From IMG/VR virus record IMGVR_UViG_3300021225_000362, positions 1-64,000 of that record: a DNA stretch of 64,000 bases, one strand, 5' to 3'. The translations under genes were made by a program, and so were the position numbers. Positions 9,313 to 17,925 of the stretch are shown here, piece by piece (position 1 is the first letter of the stretch; each line of letters opens with the position of its first letter). The stretch is from a virus. Below the pieces are notes generated by a model. The model saw only the letters and a program-made list of their open reading frames with translations. It did not search any database and had not been told where the DNA came from.

Positions 9313-10403
9313 TAATCTATTTTAGATACGTAATTTAATGCTGATTCAATTATTTTATCCATATCATAATATTTGTATTCACCCAATCTACCTCCAAAAT
9401 GAATATTTTCGAAATTATTTGAAAGTTCTTTGTACTTTTTGTAAATTTCATTATTTTTATTGTCATTTACAGGATAGTATGGTTCAGTTTTATTTACTAT
9501 ATATTGTGTTGGATATTCCCAAGTAACCCACGTTACATCAGATTTTGAATTTTCAAAATGTTTATGTTCTATTACTCTTGTATATGGTATTTCGTATTCA
9601 GTAAAATTCATAACTGGACTACCTTGGTAATTATCAATATTAAATAATTTATGTTCAAATTTTGTTGTTTTGTATTCTAATTCACCAAATTGGAAATTAA
9701 AAAATTTATCGATAGGTCCAGTGAAAATTATTTTTTTTGTTAATGAATTAAAATATTCTTTATCGTTAAGATAATCTGTATTTAATTTAATTTCTATATT
9801 ATTTAATAATTTTTCAAATATTTTGGTATATCCATCAATAGGTATCGCCTCATATTTATCATTGTAATAAGAATTATCATATGTGAATCTAACAGGTAAT
9901 CTTTTGATTATTTCTTTGGGCAGCATTTTTGGGTCTTTCATCCATTGTTTTTTCGTATACCCTTTAATAAACATCTCATAAATGTCTTTACCAACTAATT
10001 TAATTGATTGTTCTTCTAAATTTGTTGGGTTGACAATTTCTGAACTTTGTTCTTCAATTATTTTTTTTGCTTCATGTGGATATGTGATATTCCATAATTT
10101 AGAAAAAGTCCACATGTTAAATGGTAATGAAAAAATGTCATTTTTATAATTCGCAACTACATTCAATTTAAAATTTTTGAATTCTGAAAATTGATTTATC
10201 CATTTCCAAGTATGTTCATTTGATGTGTGAAAAATGTGTGGTCCGTAATAATGTATGTTTATGTCATTTCTCTTTTCAGTATAACAGTTTCCACCAATAT
10301 GATTTCTTGATTCAAGAATAAGTACCTTTTTACCTTTTCTATTCAATTCATATGCACATATCGCACCATAAAATCCTGACCCAACAATTATATAATCATA
10401 CAT
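9312..10403 (-). CDS. glf: UDP-galactopyranose mutase
   Basis: Full-length (363 residues; family usually 365-390). It has an N-terminal FAD-binding GxGxxG-type loop (IIVGSGFYGAICAYEL, residues 5-20), ESRNHIGGNC, YGPHIFHTS, GYTKKQWMKDP and IPIDGYTKIFE, all hallmarks of prokaryotic UGM. The enzyme converts UDP-galactopyranose to UDP-galactofuranose, the donor for Galf residues in surface glycans. Its place in the glycosyltransferase operon suggests that at least one neighbouring transferase uses UDP-Galf. It starts 3 bases after the stop of the preceding gene. Confidence 0.93.
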   Translation of the reverse strand: MYDYIIVGSGFYGAICAYELNRKGKKVLILESRNHIGGNCYTEKRNDINIHYYGPHIFHTSNEHTWKWINQFSEFKNFKLNVVANYKNDIFSLPFNMWTFSKLWNITYPHEAKKIIEEQSSEIVNPTNLEEQSIKLVGKDIYEMFIKGYTKKQWMKDPKMLPKEIIKRLPVRFTYDNSYYNDKYEAIPIDGYTKIFEKLLNNIEIKLNTDYLNDKEYFNSLTKKIIFTGPIDKFFNFQFGELEYKTTKFEHKLFNIDNYQGSPVMNFTEYEIPYTRVIEHKHFENSKSDVTWVTWEYPTQYIVNKTEPYYPVNDNKNNEIYKKYKELSNNFENIHFGGRLGEYKYYDMDKIIESALNYVSKID

Positions 10404-10406
10404 AAA

Positions 10407-10985
10407 TTAAATTTTTTTTATTAAAACTTGTTCATTTTTTTCTAACAATAAAAATTTGTTTTCATTTTCATTTAAAAATTTATCAATACCTATACTTGTA
10501 TCTTTCCATAGATAATCGTCAAAAAGAATATAACCATTTTTTTTACATAAATTAAAACTATTAACTGCATCTAAATATACTGAATTGGGTCTATGGTCAC
10601 CATCTATGTATATAAAAGAAAAATTATCACCATAATTTGAATTTAACTCTTCAAAAACGTTGATACTTAAATCTTTATATAATATTAATTTTCCTGAATT
10701 TATATGTTCTTTTGTATTATTTATAAATCTTTCATATTGTCCGTTAAAAAATATGTATTCAGTATTATTTAATTCAATATCATTTTCACATAAATTATCG
10801 TTCAAGTATACATCTGTTAATGGGTCAACACAAATTATTTTTCCATTATTTGATATATAATTATCGATGATGTAATTTGTAGTTAAACCTTCGAAACAAC
10901 CAATTTCTAAACATAATGAAAAGTCATCTACTTTTCTAATATTTTGTACAAACGCTTCATTCCAATTTTTAGTATAAATTTTCAT
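10407..10985 (-). CDS. Class I SAM methyltransferase (Methyltransf_24-like)
   Basis: The 192-residue protein has CLEIGCFEG (SAM motif I, residues ~29-37), ICVDPLTD (motif II), FIYIDGDH and GYILFDDYLW, the usual order in the Methyltransf_24 group that methylates sugars or small acceptors. It overlaps the next upstream gene by 4 bases (ATGA-type coupling). The acceptor is unknown; context points to a glycan. Confidence 0.75.
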   Translation of the reverse strand: MKIYTKNWNEAFVQNIRKVDDFSLCLEIGCFEGLTTNYIIDNYISNNGKIICVDPLTDVYLNDNLCENDIELNNTEYIFFNGQYERFINNTKEHINSGKLILYKDLSINVFEELNSNYGDNFSFIYIDGDHRPNSVYLDAVNSFNLCKKNGYILFDDYLWKDTSIGIDKFLNENENKFLLLEKNEQVLIKKI

Positions 10986-11644
10986 CTATTCAAATTTTCG
11001 CAAACAAATAATCCAAATCCATTCCAATATTCATCAGGACCAGTGGATTCTTGATGTGTAATTATTTCTATTTTTTTATGAATTTTTAGCTTACTTTTCG
11101 AAAAACCATCATACGTACCTCTTTGTACTCTTTCCCAATTACCATCATCCCTCCAATCATCAACAATCATGATAAAATATTTAGAAAATAAATTTTGATA
11201 ATGAGTAATTGCATTTACATGTGATTCGTATTTATGACAACCATCGTATAAATAGACATCAATAGTTTTAATATATTTTTTTATTTCATTTTCTGAAATT
11301 AAAAAACTATCTTTCTCTAAAAAATTATAAGTTTGATTTAAACATAATTTATTGACATTATTTATGAATTCTTCTTTTGTACCATCAAATTCAGACCAAT
11401 TATCAATTGCCAATGGATTAATATTGTTTTGAAATATAGATGAAATAAAACTTGAACCTTTATATGTACCAATTTCTAAATAATTTATATTATCCAAATT
11501 ACAAATATTATTATATAGGTGCCTTGTTTTTTTTCCTGACATCCCTTCTAAATTCAATATATCAATATTCAATTTTGATATATTGTTATTCGAATTTATG
11601 AAAGATTTTTCAGAATGTTCTATTAATTGTTTCAATTCAAACAT
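10982..11644 (-). CDS. Class I SAM methyltransferase (Methyltransf_24-like)
   Basis: The 220-residue protein contains YLEIGTYKGSSF (SAM loop, residues ~55-66), LAIDNWSEF, YLYDGCHKYESH and IMIVDDWRDD. The order matches the neighbouring methyltransferase at 10407-10985, but the sequences are clearly diverged. Its start overlaps the stop of the upstream gene by 8 bases. Probably another glycan methyltransferase of the same operon. Confidence 0.7.
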   Translation of the reverse strand: MFELKQLIEHSEKSFINSNNNISKLNIDILNLEGMSGKKTRHLYNNICNLDNINYLEIGTYKGSSFISSIFQNNINPLAIDNWSEFDGTKEEFINNVNKLCLNQTYNFLEKDSFLISENEIKKYIKTIDVYLYDGCHKYESHVNAITHYQNLFSKYFIMIVDDWRDDGNWERVQRGTYDGFSKSKLKIHKKIEIITHQESTGPDEYWNGFGLFVCENLNR

Positions 11645-12449
11645 AAGTATTTATTTTATTTTCTATTTGTTTTTTCCAATACGAAATTTTTAATTTTTCC
11701 ATATTGTATTTTTTATTTATTATTTCATAATATTTTTCATTTAAAAAATTTTCAGATAAACTACCCCAATCATTGATGAATAAAACTGGTAAGTCATAAC
11801 AAATATCATGTGTTTTAAAGTTTTCAATTATTGGTATTGAACCTAAATATAATGTCTCCCATAATCTGTGAGTATCGAAACCATTACCCATAGGACAGAA
11901 AACAAATTTACTTTTTTTTATGTCTCTAAAATAATTAATCCTACCATCCATTGAATAATCCATATTACCTAATTTAACCCATATTTTATCATGATATGTA
12001 TTAAAAATATTACTTCTTGTTTTTAAATTTGTGTTTGATGAAAAGTTTAAATAAGCTAAATGAGATTTGTCATGTTTTTCTTTTGAAATCTGAATTAACG
12101 AATCTTTGTTACCAATTATTTTTAATATAGGTAAATCATCGCAATCATTAGGTATTCCTAATGGTAAACTAAATGTATTAATTGATTTTGAATTATTATT
12201 TACACAAAAAACAAAATTAAATTGTGATGATATTTTTTCATCAACACAATAATCAGAATGAGAAATTATGACATTTTTTTTTATTTCTTTTGGATGTTGT
12301 TCACCTCTCCATGAAAATTTTCCACAATAAAAATAATCTGTTTTAATATGAGATAAATCATTATAATTATCTTCACATATTTTTATATAACCGTCTGTAG
12401 TTATGATATCATTTATTGAATAATCTACATTATTTATTGTATTTTTCAT
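11637..12449 (-). CDS. Exostosin/GT47-like glycosyltransferase
   Basis: The C-terminal half carries SKFVFCPMGNGFDTHRLWE followed by LYLGSIPIIE, close to the exostosin-type (GT47-like) donor-site region of fucosyl/glucuronyl transferases. The N-terminal half has FSWRGEQHPKEI and ISHSDYCV strands. I place the start at 12449 (MKNTINN), giving 270 residues; an in-frame ATG at 12479 would add ten residues and increase the overlap with the upstream gene from 20 to 50 bases. Donor and acceptor are unknown. Confidence 0.6.
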   Translation of the reverse strand: MKNTINNVDYSINDIITTDGYIKICEDNYNDLSHIKTDYFYCGKFSWRGEQHPKEIKKNVIISHSDYCVDEKISSQFNFVFCVNNNSKSINTFSLPLGIPNDCDDLPILKIIGNKDSLIQISKEKHDKSHLAYLNFSSNTNLKTRSNIFNTYHDKIWVKLGNMDYSMDGRINYFRDIKKSKFVFCPMGNGFDTHRLWETLYLGSIPIIENFKTHDICYDLPVLFINDWGSLSENFLNEKYYEIINKKYNMEKLKISYWKKQIENKINTYV

Positions 12450-13140
12450 GATATAGGTACATGTTTTCTTGATTAACATAATGAAAAGTTATAACATCTT
12501 TATCACTATCATATTTTTCCCATTTATTATTTAATAAATTTTCATGTGTATCCCACCAAAAATTTTCATTATTTATTATATTAACATTACAAGACCTTAA
12601 CCAAAAACCTAAACTTACATCACCAAAAATACATTTTTGAATATTTTTTGTTTCATTTACATATCTTTGTACAGATAAACAAGTCGATTTTGATAATATA
12701 AATCCAGACCCGCCACTTTGATAATAAAGAGGTAATGAAATATTTTCGCCTGTAATTAATGAGATGTTAGTACCTGTTTGATTACCCCAAATATCTGTAC
12801 CATCAGGATTTAAACATAACTTTCGACAAATGCAAAATAATTCATTATAATTTGGTAATTCTAATTTTTTTAAATTATTTATATTTACAAATGTATCATC
12901 ATCGGTAAAAAAATAATATTCATGGTTATTAAAGTCATAATATTTAAAAAAATTTAAATATTTGTCGAATATACCATGATAGTTCTTTTGTGTGTCATAT
13001 CCTATTATATTATCTTCTTCTGATTTGGAATCCATCAAAATTTTCACATTAACATATTTACCCCAAGTGTCTAAAATAGATTTGACTCTTGTCGATTTAT
13101 AATTGTCACATGATAGTACAATAAATTCAATATTGTTCAT
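12430..13140 (-). CDS. GT31/Fringe-like glycosyltransferase
   Basis: In 236 residues it shows the order seen in Fringe and beta-1,3-galactosyltransferase-type GT31 enzymes. FIVLSCDNYKSTRVKSILDTWG is the N-terminal strand-helix, YFFTDDDTFVNI gives the DDD metal site, SGGSGFILSKS gives the conserved GGxGxxLS, and CIFGDVSLGFWLRSCNV gives the catalytic ED/GDVxxG region. GT31 is best known in eukaryotes; prokaryotic and viral members exist but are less common. It overlaps the upstream gene by 4 bases. Likely adds a sugar by a beta-1,3 linkage, from family knowledge only. Confidence 0.7.
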   Translation of the reverse strand: MNNIEFIVLSCDNYKSTRVKSILDTWGKYVNVKILMDSKSEEDNIIGYDTQKNYHGIFDKYLNFFKYYDFNNHEYYFFTDDDTFVNINNLKKLELPNYNELFCICRKLCLNPDGTDIWGNQTGTNISLITGENISLPLYYQSGGSGFILSKSTCLSVQRYVNETKNIQKCIFGDVSLGFWLRSCNVNIINNENFWWDTHENLLNNKWEKYDSDKDVITFHYVNQENMYLYHEKYNK

Positions 13141-13937
13141 ATATTTGATACTTTTGAGATTATGTTTTCTATGTGAGATGAAAAATTTTCATATGGTCTC
13201 GGTGCATGTAAATCAATATACTTACCATTAATTAATTTATTTAAATCATAACTTGATTCTCTGTCAATTCTTTCATAAATTCCATTTTGTGGTGGAAGTT
13301 CAATTAAATTAACTGAATTTTTTAATATATTACCAGTATACATTTCTTCACTACAAAACCAACCCCAATCCTTACTTGCGTTTAAATTATCTTTTGATGG
13401 TGAAATTTTATAAAATTTAACACCGAATTTATTAGAATTATATATTTCTAAACACACATCTTCAAAAGTTTTATTTTCAAATAATAATTCTTTTTGAAAT
13501 ATTTTACCTTTCGCCACATGAAAATATCCCGCTAAACCTTCATGTTTATTTCTCCAATCTACACCGTATGCGTGTGGATTTAAATGAACATATGACAACT
13601 CATCGATATCTAATATTCTATTTTTGAAATGATAATGTTGAAGTGGATACAAATCTAAATCACCGATTATCCATGTCGTTTCAGGTTCATATTTCGTAAA
13701 ATAAAATTTACCAATCAGAGACTGTATTATTGTTGGTATTGAATCTAATTTTTTAATAAATCTAACATCACCATATTTTTTATCATATGAATTTTCGATA
13801 TTTTTTTCATTTTCACATATAACATATAAAACAGGGTTAATATTAAATTTTTCTAAAAAATGTCTACTTATAGATGACCAAAATCCTTTATAGTGTGGGT
13901 TGTCGTCTATAGTGAATATTACTTTTTCTATTTTCAT
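13137..13937 (-). CDS. Putative GT-A fold glycosyltransferase
   Basis: 266 residues. The motif TTWIIGDLDLYPLQHYHF at residues ~90-107 resembles a DxD metal-binding motif at the end of a GT-A nucleotide-binding domain. N-terminal KVIFTIDDNPHYKGFW is the likely first strand. The later part contains WGWFCSEEMYTG, which could supply a catalytic acid pair. It sits in the middle of the coupled operon, overlapping both neighbours by 4 bases. No precise family is recognised. Confidence 0.5.
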   Translation of the reverse strand: MKIEKVIFTIDDNPHYKGFWSSISRHFLEKFNINPVLYVICENEKNIENSYDKKYGDVRFIKKLDSIPTIIQSLIGKFYFTKYEPETTWIIGDLDLYPLQHYHFKNRILDIDELSYVHLNPHAYGVDWRNKHEGLAGYFHVAKGKIFQKELLFENKTFEDVCLEIYNSNKFGVKFYKISPSKDNLNASKDWGWFCSEEMYTGNILKNSVNLIELPPQNGIYERIDRESSYDLNKLINGKYIDLHAPRPYENFSSHIENIISKVSNI

Positions 13938-14593
13938 AAAACTAATTTATAATCATCAGTTAGTGGTTCTTCATTTATATTTATTCTCTCACCAATAAAC
14001 CTACCATTTTCTCTTTTAATTGGAAATGGTTTTTTTTCAAAAAACTCATCATGAGTAAATTTATCATGTTCGAAAATTTTATATATTGATTTCAAAAATG
14101 TTTGGTCATTACCGTAAGTATGTTCTTTAGTTTTCTCAAAATCATCCAACATTTGTACGAATGGTATATTTGTTTTTTTGATACCCCACATTCCACCTAA
14201 TATCCCTAATTGATTATTTCCTGCTGGTATTTTATGATATGGATGGTCTCTCATCACATGTAGTGATTTACCACTTTCTATCCATTCTTTTACCGCCAAA
14301 CTTTCTCTTAATGATATTCTTGAATCAGCGTCTCTAAAAATTGCATACTCGTAATCAGGAAAATCTAATACATAAAATCTCCAAAACATACCGTATATCG
14401 AATTATCAAAAATTTTGACTGTTTTGACGTTTAATTTTTCTAATTCATTAATTGTACTAATTGGTACTGAGTCATCATAGAAAACCATCATTTTCCAATC
14501 AGGATATATTTTATCCATCAATTCAGCATTTCTTATTGCTCCTACATTATATATTGGTTTATCCCCCCACAATGAAAAACTTACATATTTCAT
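13934..14593 (-). CDS. Putative GT-A fold glycosyltransferase
   Basis: 219 residues beginning KYVSFSLWGD. It has YAIFRDADSRIS (residues ~85-96), a convincing DxD site, then WIESGKSLHVMRDHP and QLGILGGMWGIK, typical of phage and capsule-locus GT-A enzymes whose GGMWG stretch lines the acceptor site. A closing YGNDQTFLKSIY segment resembles the final acidic motif of such enzymes. It is coupled by 4-base overlaps to both neighbours. The sugar is unknown. Confidence 0.65.
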   Translation of the reverse strand: MKYVSFSLWGDKPIYNVGAIRNAELMDKIYPDWKMMVFYDDSVPISTINELEKLNVKTVKIFDNSIYGMFWRFYVLDFPDYEYAIFRDADSRISLRESLAVKEWIESGKSLHVMRDHPYHKIPAGNNQLGILGGMWGIKKTNIPFVQMLDDFEKTKEHTYGNDQTFLKSIYKIFEHDKFTHDEFFEKKPFPIKRENGRFIGERININEEPLTDDYKLVL

Positions 14594-15348
14594 GACAATA
14601 ATTTTTTTAACATTTGTTGAGAACGTAAATTAGATAATGGTGAGGTTCCATGTGAATTTATTTGTAAATGTTCCATAAAACCAATCGTTAAATGATATTT
14701 AATTTCATTTATGAAATGGTAAAAACTAATTGACCTTTCAAACATATGTCCACAATATTTATCATCTTTTATATCATCTATGTACGATTCAAACCAAGTA
14801 ATATAGTTTTTTAAAACATCTACATTCCATGTAGAGTTACTTGATGATGACCATGAATAATTTTTTGGTAATGAATTTATAATATTTATTACATCGATAT
14901 TTGTTTTATTTTTTATTGAATTAATTAAAGGTGAACTATATTTTTCCATATCGATAAAAACAGGGTCAGAAACTGACATTGGGAAATATCCAATGAATTG
15001 TGTTTCCGAAAAATCAAACTCTTTCATGGATATATTTCTGTTAACAATAACATCATATTCAAAAAGATTTACAAATTCACTTTTAATTAAATCATTTTTA
15101 CATAATGCGTACCAACCTGTAAACGAGGTAAATTTTGGATATTCTTCGATATTGTTTTCTAATTGGTTAACAATAATAAGATTACTTAAATTTTTAATTT
15201 TTTCGGTGTTTTTCATACCAAGAAAAACCCATGTTAAATTTTTAAATTGAGAAAACTTATTAGTATGAATCAACTCTAATAATAAATCTTGGTCGTGTAT
15301 AAAAACAAATGTTTCAATTTCATTTAACTTAAAAGTTCTTTTATCCAT
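14590..15348 (-). CDS. Putative glycosyltransferase-like protein
   Basis: 252 residues with no family I can name. ETFVFIHDQDLL and LTWVFLGMKN look like the first strands of a Rossmann-like nucleotide-sugar domain. VNLFEYDVIVNRN could be a DxD-like site and resembles HFFEYDNNPD in the middle domain of the 904-residue fusion at 5508-8222. The position between recognisable transferases, with a 25-base overlap with the upstream gene and a 4-base overlap with the downstream one, supports a role in the same glycan pathway. Confidence 0.45.
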   Translation of the reverse strand: MDKRTFKLNEIETFVFIHDQDLLLELIHTNKFSQFKNLTWVFLGMKNTEKIKNLSNLIIVNQLENNIEEYPKFTSFTGWYALCKNDLIKSEFVNLFEYDVIVNRNISMKEFDFSETQFIGYFPMSVSDPVFIDMEKYSSPLINSIKNKTNIDVINIINSLPKNYSWSSSSNSTWNVDVLKNYITWFESYIDDIKDDKYCGHMFERSISFYHFINEIKYHLTIGFMEHLQINSHGTSPLSNLRSQQMLKKLLS

Positions 15349-16112
15349 AAATCTAATATTTCTTCGTTTGTTAATTTTGATACTTCATGGTCGGTCTCTT
15401 CATTTCCGAAAAATTCAGTGTTTGTTTGATAACATTCATCTTTGACTAAACACGCAACTTCTGCTAATGATGAATGAAAAACTTTAGATACAGAATCGTA
15501 CATTCCTTGTTTATCTTCTGAGAAACCTAATATTTTAATATCATCATTTAAATATTGTTTGACATGGTTATTAAAATAATCTTCCTCTCCAATCTTCCCA
15601 TAAATGTTTATTTTTTTACAACCATGTGATATTGCTCTTTGAATTGATACGTGTGTTTGTTTTCTATTTTCAATTGTACCTATAATACCACAAACGTCTT
15701 TGACATTTGATGATTTTTCATTAGCAACTAAATTTGCTTTTAAATTTGGTATTATAGAATATTCGCCCAAATAATCATTATGGAATTCCCTATGTTTATC
15801 ATGTAAAAAAATTGCGTTATCCCAAAATTTTTTAATTTTACCTACAGGAAACCATCCTTTTTCGTGAATAGATAATAAAACTTTTTTTACGTCAGGTCTT
15901 TTTTCTAAATTCAAAAAATGTGTAATTATTCTATCGTTGTTATTTAATTGCACATTCTTAATACTATCAGATTGACATTTATCTAAATGCCAATCATGCG
16001 GACCATACAGGGTACAATTAATACCATGTTTATTAAATGCGTTAGTTAAATTGATTAATGCAACCGTAGAACCACCTCTTTCACTATACCCTGTTATTAT
16101 TTTAACTTTCAT
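15324..16112 (-). CDS. GT-B fold (GT4-like) glycosyltransferase, short form
   Basis: 262 residues. It starts KIITGYSERGGSTVALINL, the N-terminal GT4 glycine-rich loop, and has IIGTIENRKQTHVSI, the common start of the second Rossmann domain, plus INIYGKIGEEDYF. The C-terminal catalytic region is abbreviated, with SSLAEVACLVKDECYQTN in place of the usual EGFGxxxxEA motif. It is shorter than a normal GT4 enzyme (about 350-400 residues), so it could be minimal or degenerate. The next gene downstream begins inside its last 25 bases. Confidence 0.6.
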   Translation of the reverse strand: MKVKIITGYSERGGSTVALINLTNAFNKHGINCTLYGPHDWHLDKCQSDSIKNVQLNNNDRIITHFLNLEKRPDVKKVLLSIHEKGWFPVGKIKKFWDNAIFLHDKHREFHNDYLGEYSIIPNLKANLVANEKSSNVKDVCGIIGTIENRKQTHVSIQRAISHGCKKINIYGKIGEEDYFNNHVKQYLNDDIKILGFSEDKQGMYDSVSKVFHSSLAEVACLVKDECYQTNTEFFGNEETDHEVSKLTNEEILDLWIKELLS

Positions 16113-16726
16113 GATGATAATCCTTTGTAAAAATTATTTTGTTTTTCTTGTTTATCGATATTTTTTATATGTAATATACTATAATCATCATGTAAAGGAA
16201 AGGAACTCATTCTAAGTTTTCCTGATATTCTTTCATGTATTTTACCTGTCCAAACTAAATGTGAACGGAAAAGTCGCGTCTGAAAATCGGGATAATTAAT
16301 TCTACCATCATTTGATACTGACCATTTCCAATGCTTAATATGTTCTTCTGTTATTCCATCAACAATATTAATTCTTGGAACTGCAAAAGCATCTGTTATT
16401 GTGCCATATAACTTCAAATGATTATTTACATTTTTTATTAAAAATTCACTAATCATTTCGTCAGCATCTAATTGAAAAATAAAATCAGCACCATGTGACC
16501 TACAATTACTATTTAAATTATTTTTAAATTTTGAAAAATCATTATCAAATGGGTATGTATAAACACTATTAGTATATTTTGCAATTTTTTTAAATAAATC
16601 CTCAGAGTATTTTTTCTCATCCATTTGAACAACAATCTTATCATTAGTATTATTCGATAATAATTCTAATAATCTGAGTACTTCAAATTCTTCATCTGCA
16701 ACTGTTATTCCATATACTAAATTCAT
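16109..16726 (-). CDS. GT2-like glycosyltransferase
   Basis: 205 residues. NDKIVVQMDEKKYSEDL lies near the nucleotide-binding loop, and ADFIFQLDADEMIS (residues ~77-90) gives a clear DxD. Then ITDAFAVPRINIVDGI and YPDFQTRLFRSHLVWTGKIHE follow, the order seen in GT2 enzymes of the WaaE/KdtX type (DADE ... QxRLF ... HE). Both neighbours overlap by 4 bases. The donor is not predictable. Confidence 0.7.
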   Translation of the reverse strand: MNLVYGITVADEEFEVLRLLELLSNNTNDKIVVQMDEKKYSEDLFKKIAKYTNSVYTYPFDNDFSKFKNNLNSNCRSHGADFIFQLDADEMISEFLIKNVNNHLKLYGTITDAFAVPRINIVDGITEEHIKHWKWSVSNDGRINYPDFQTRLFRSHLVWTGKIHERISGKLRMSSFPLHDDYSILHIKNIDKQEKQNNFYKGLSS

Positions 16727-17925
16727 TTTTTATATTTTGAATATATTTTTAAAAATTCTTCTTTCATTTTATCTATTGAAAAATCAGATGAATTATCATC
16801 TCTGAGTTCCTCAGATTTTTTTAAATAAGTTGGATAATCATCAATAACATTTTTCATTTTCTCAATTGCTTTTAAGTAATCAACAGTAAACCATTTAGAA
16901 TTTTTAATGATGAAATTATCAATAGCACTATCATGTACAGGTGTTATTGTTCCATCTAATAATATTGATTTATTTGAGGGTAAAAAATCTAAATGTCCTG
17001 ACCAATTAGATGCAATAACAGGTTTACCTGTCATGGTGAATTCTAACATAGGTCTACCAAATCCTTCACCTTTAGTAAATGTTACAAAAGTTTTAATTTT
17101 TTCGTGATTATATAAATTATTAATTTCATCGTCAGTAAGTTCACCAAACAACAAATAAATTGATGGTGGATTCACCATATCTTTTGTTATGTTTTCAATT
17201 TGTTTTTTTATTCTTTCCCTGTCAACAACTGAAAATCCTGCTGTGGATGTTTTGAGTAATAATGCGACATCTTTATTATTTTCGAATGCAACACAGAAAG
17301 TCTTAATTAACATACCAACATCTTTTCTGTCTTGACCCAAATCACCTTTTAACCAATGACCCAAAAACAAAAAGAGATTATTTTCTTTTATATTACTTAA
17401 ATCAAAATTACTATTTGTTTTTTTGAATACGTCTGTGTTAATTCCTTCAAACAATACTTCTACAGGTTTATTTACAACATACTTATTAATTAATTGTCCT
17501 GTTGTTTGGTCTATTTCTTCAAGAACAGTATTCTCAAATACTTTTTTAGAAAAATTTGATGTGGTGATTACTAAATCCATTCTGTTACAACCTTCTACCC
17601 AATCTTTTGGTGCGACAGTTGTCTCAATCCCTGCTGTACAAGCAATATTTAAATTTCCTAATGGTGTAAATTCGCTCGGTATTGTTACTTGAAAATAAAT
17701 GTCAGGTTTTCTATGTAATTCAGTTATAATATTTTGATTTACCCAATTATTAAATTCGTTTTTTTCATCCATGGCTGTCATTGGTGTCATTCCCCAAGGA
17801 CAACTATCGATTTTTATTTCGAATAAATTTGTACTATATAACATCTTTAATAAATCCCTCGAATGTGCACCATAACCTGATACTGTTTTAACTGGTCCAC
17901 GAAATAATAAAAATGGTTTTATCAT
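16723..17925 (-). CDS. GT4 family glycosyltransferase
   Basis: Full-length 400-residue GT-B enzyme. The N-terminal loop is TVSGYGAHSRDLL. FLFLGHWLKGDLGQDRKDV marks the second Rossmann fold, and TKGEGFGRPMLEFTMTGKP at residues ~285-303 is the E-x7-E donor-site motif, followed by VIASNWSGHLDFL. It is related in layout to the neighbouring gene at 17922-19283 and to the N-terminal domain at 2123. It overlaps both neighbours by 4 bases. Confidence 0.82.
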   Translation of the reverse strand: MIKPFLLFRGPVKTVSGYGAHSRDLLKMLYSTNLFEIKIDSCPWGMTPMTAMDEKNEFNNWVNQNIITELHRKPDIYFQVTIPSEFTPLGNLNIACTAGIETTVAPKDWVEGCNRMDLVITTSNFSKKVFENTVLEEIDQTTGQLINKYVVNKPVEVLFEGINTDVFKKTNSNFDLSNIKENNLFLFLGHWLKGDLGQDRKDVGMLIKTFCVAFENNKDVALLLKTSTAGFSVVDRERIKKQIENITKDMVNPPSIYLLFGELTDDEINNLYNHEKIKTFVTFTKGEGFGRPMLEFTMTGKPVIASNWSGHLDFLPSNKSILLDGTITPVHDSAIDNFIIKNSKWFTVDYLKAIEKMKNVIDDYPTYLKKSEELRDDNSSDFSIDKMKEEFLKIYSKYKK

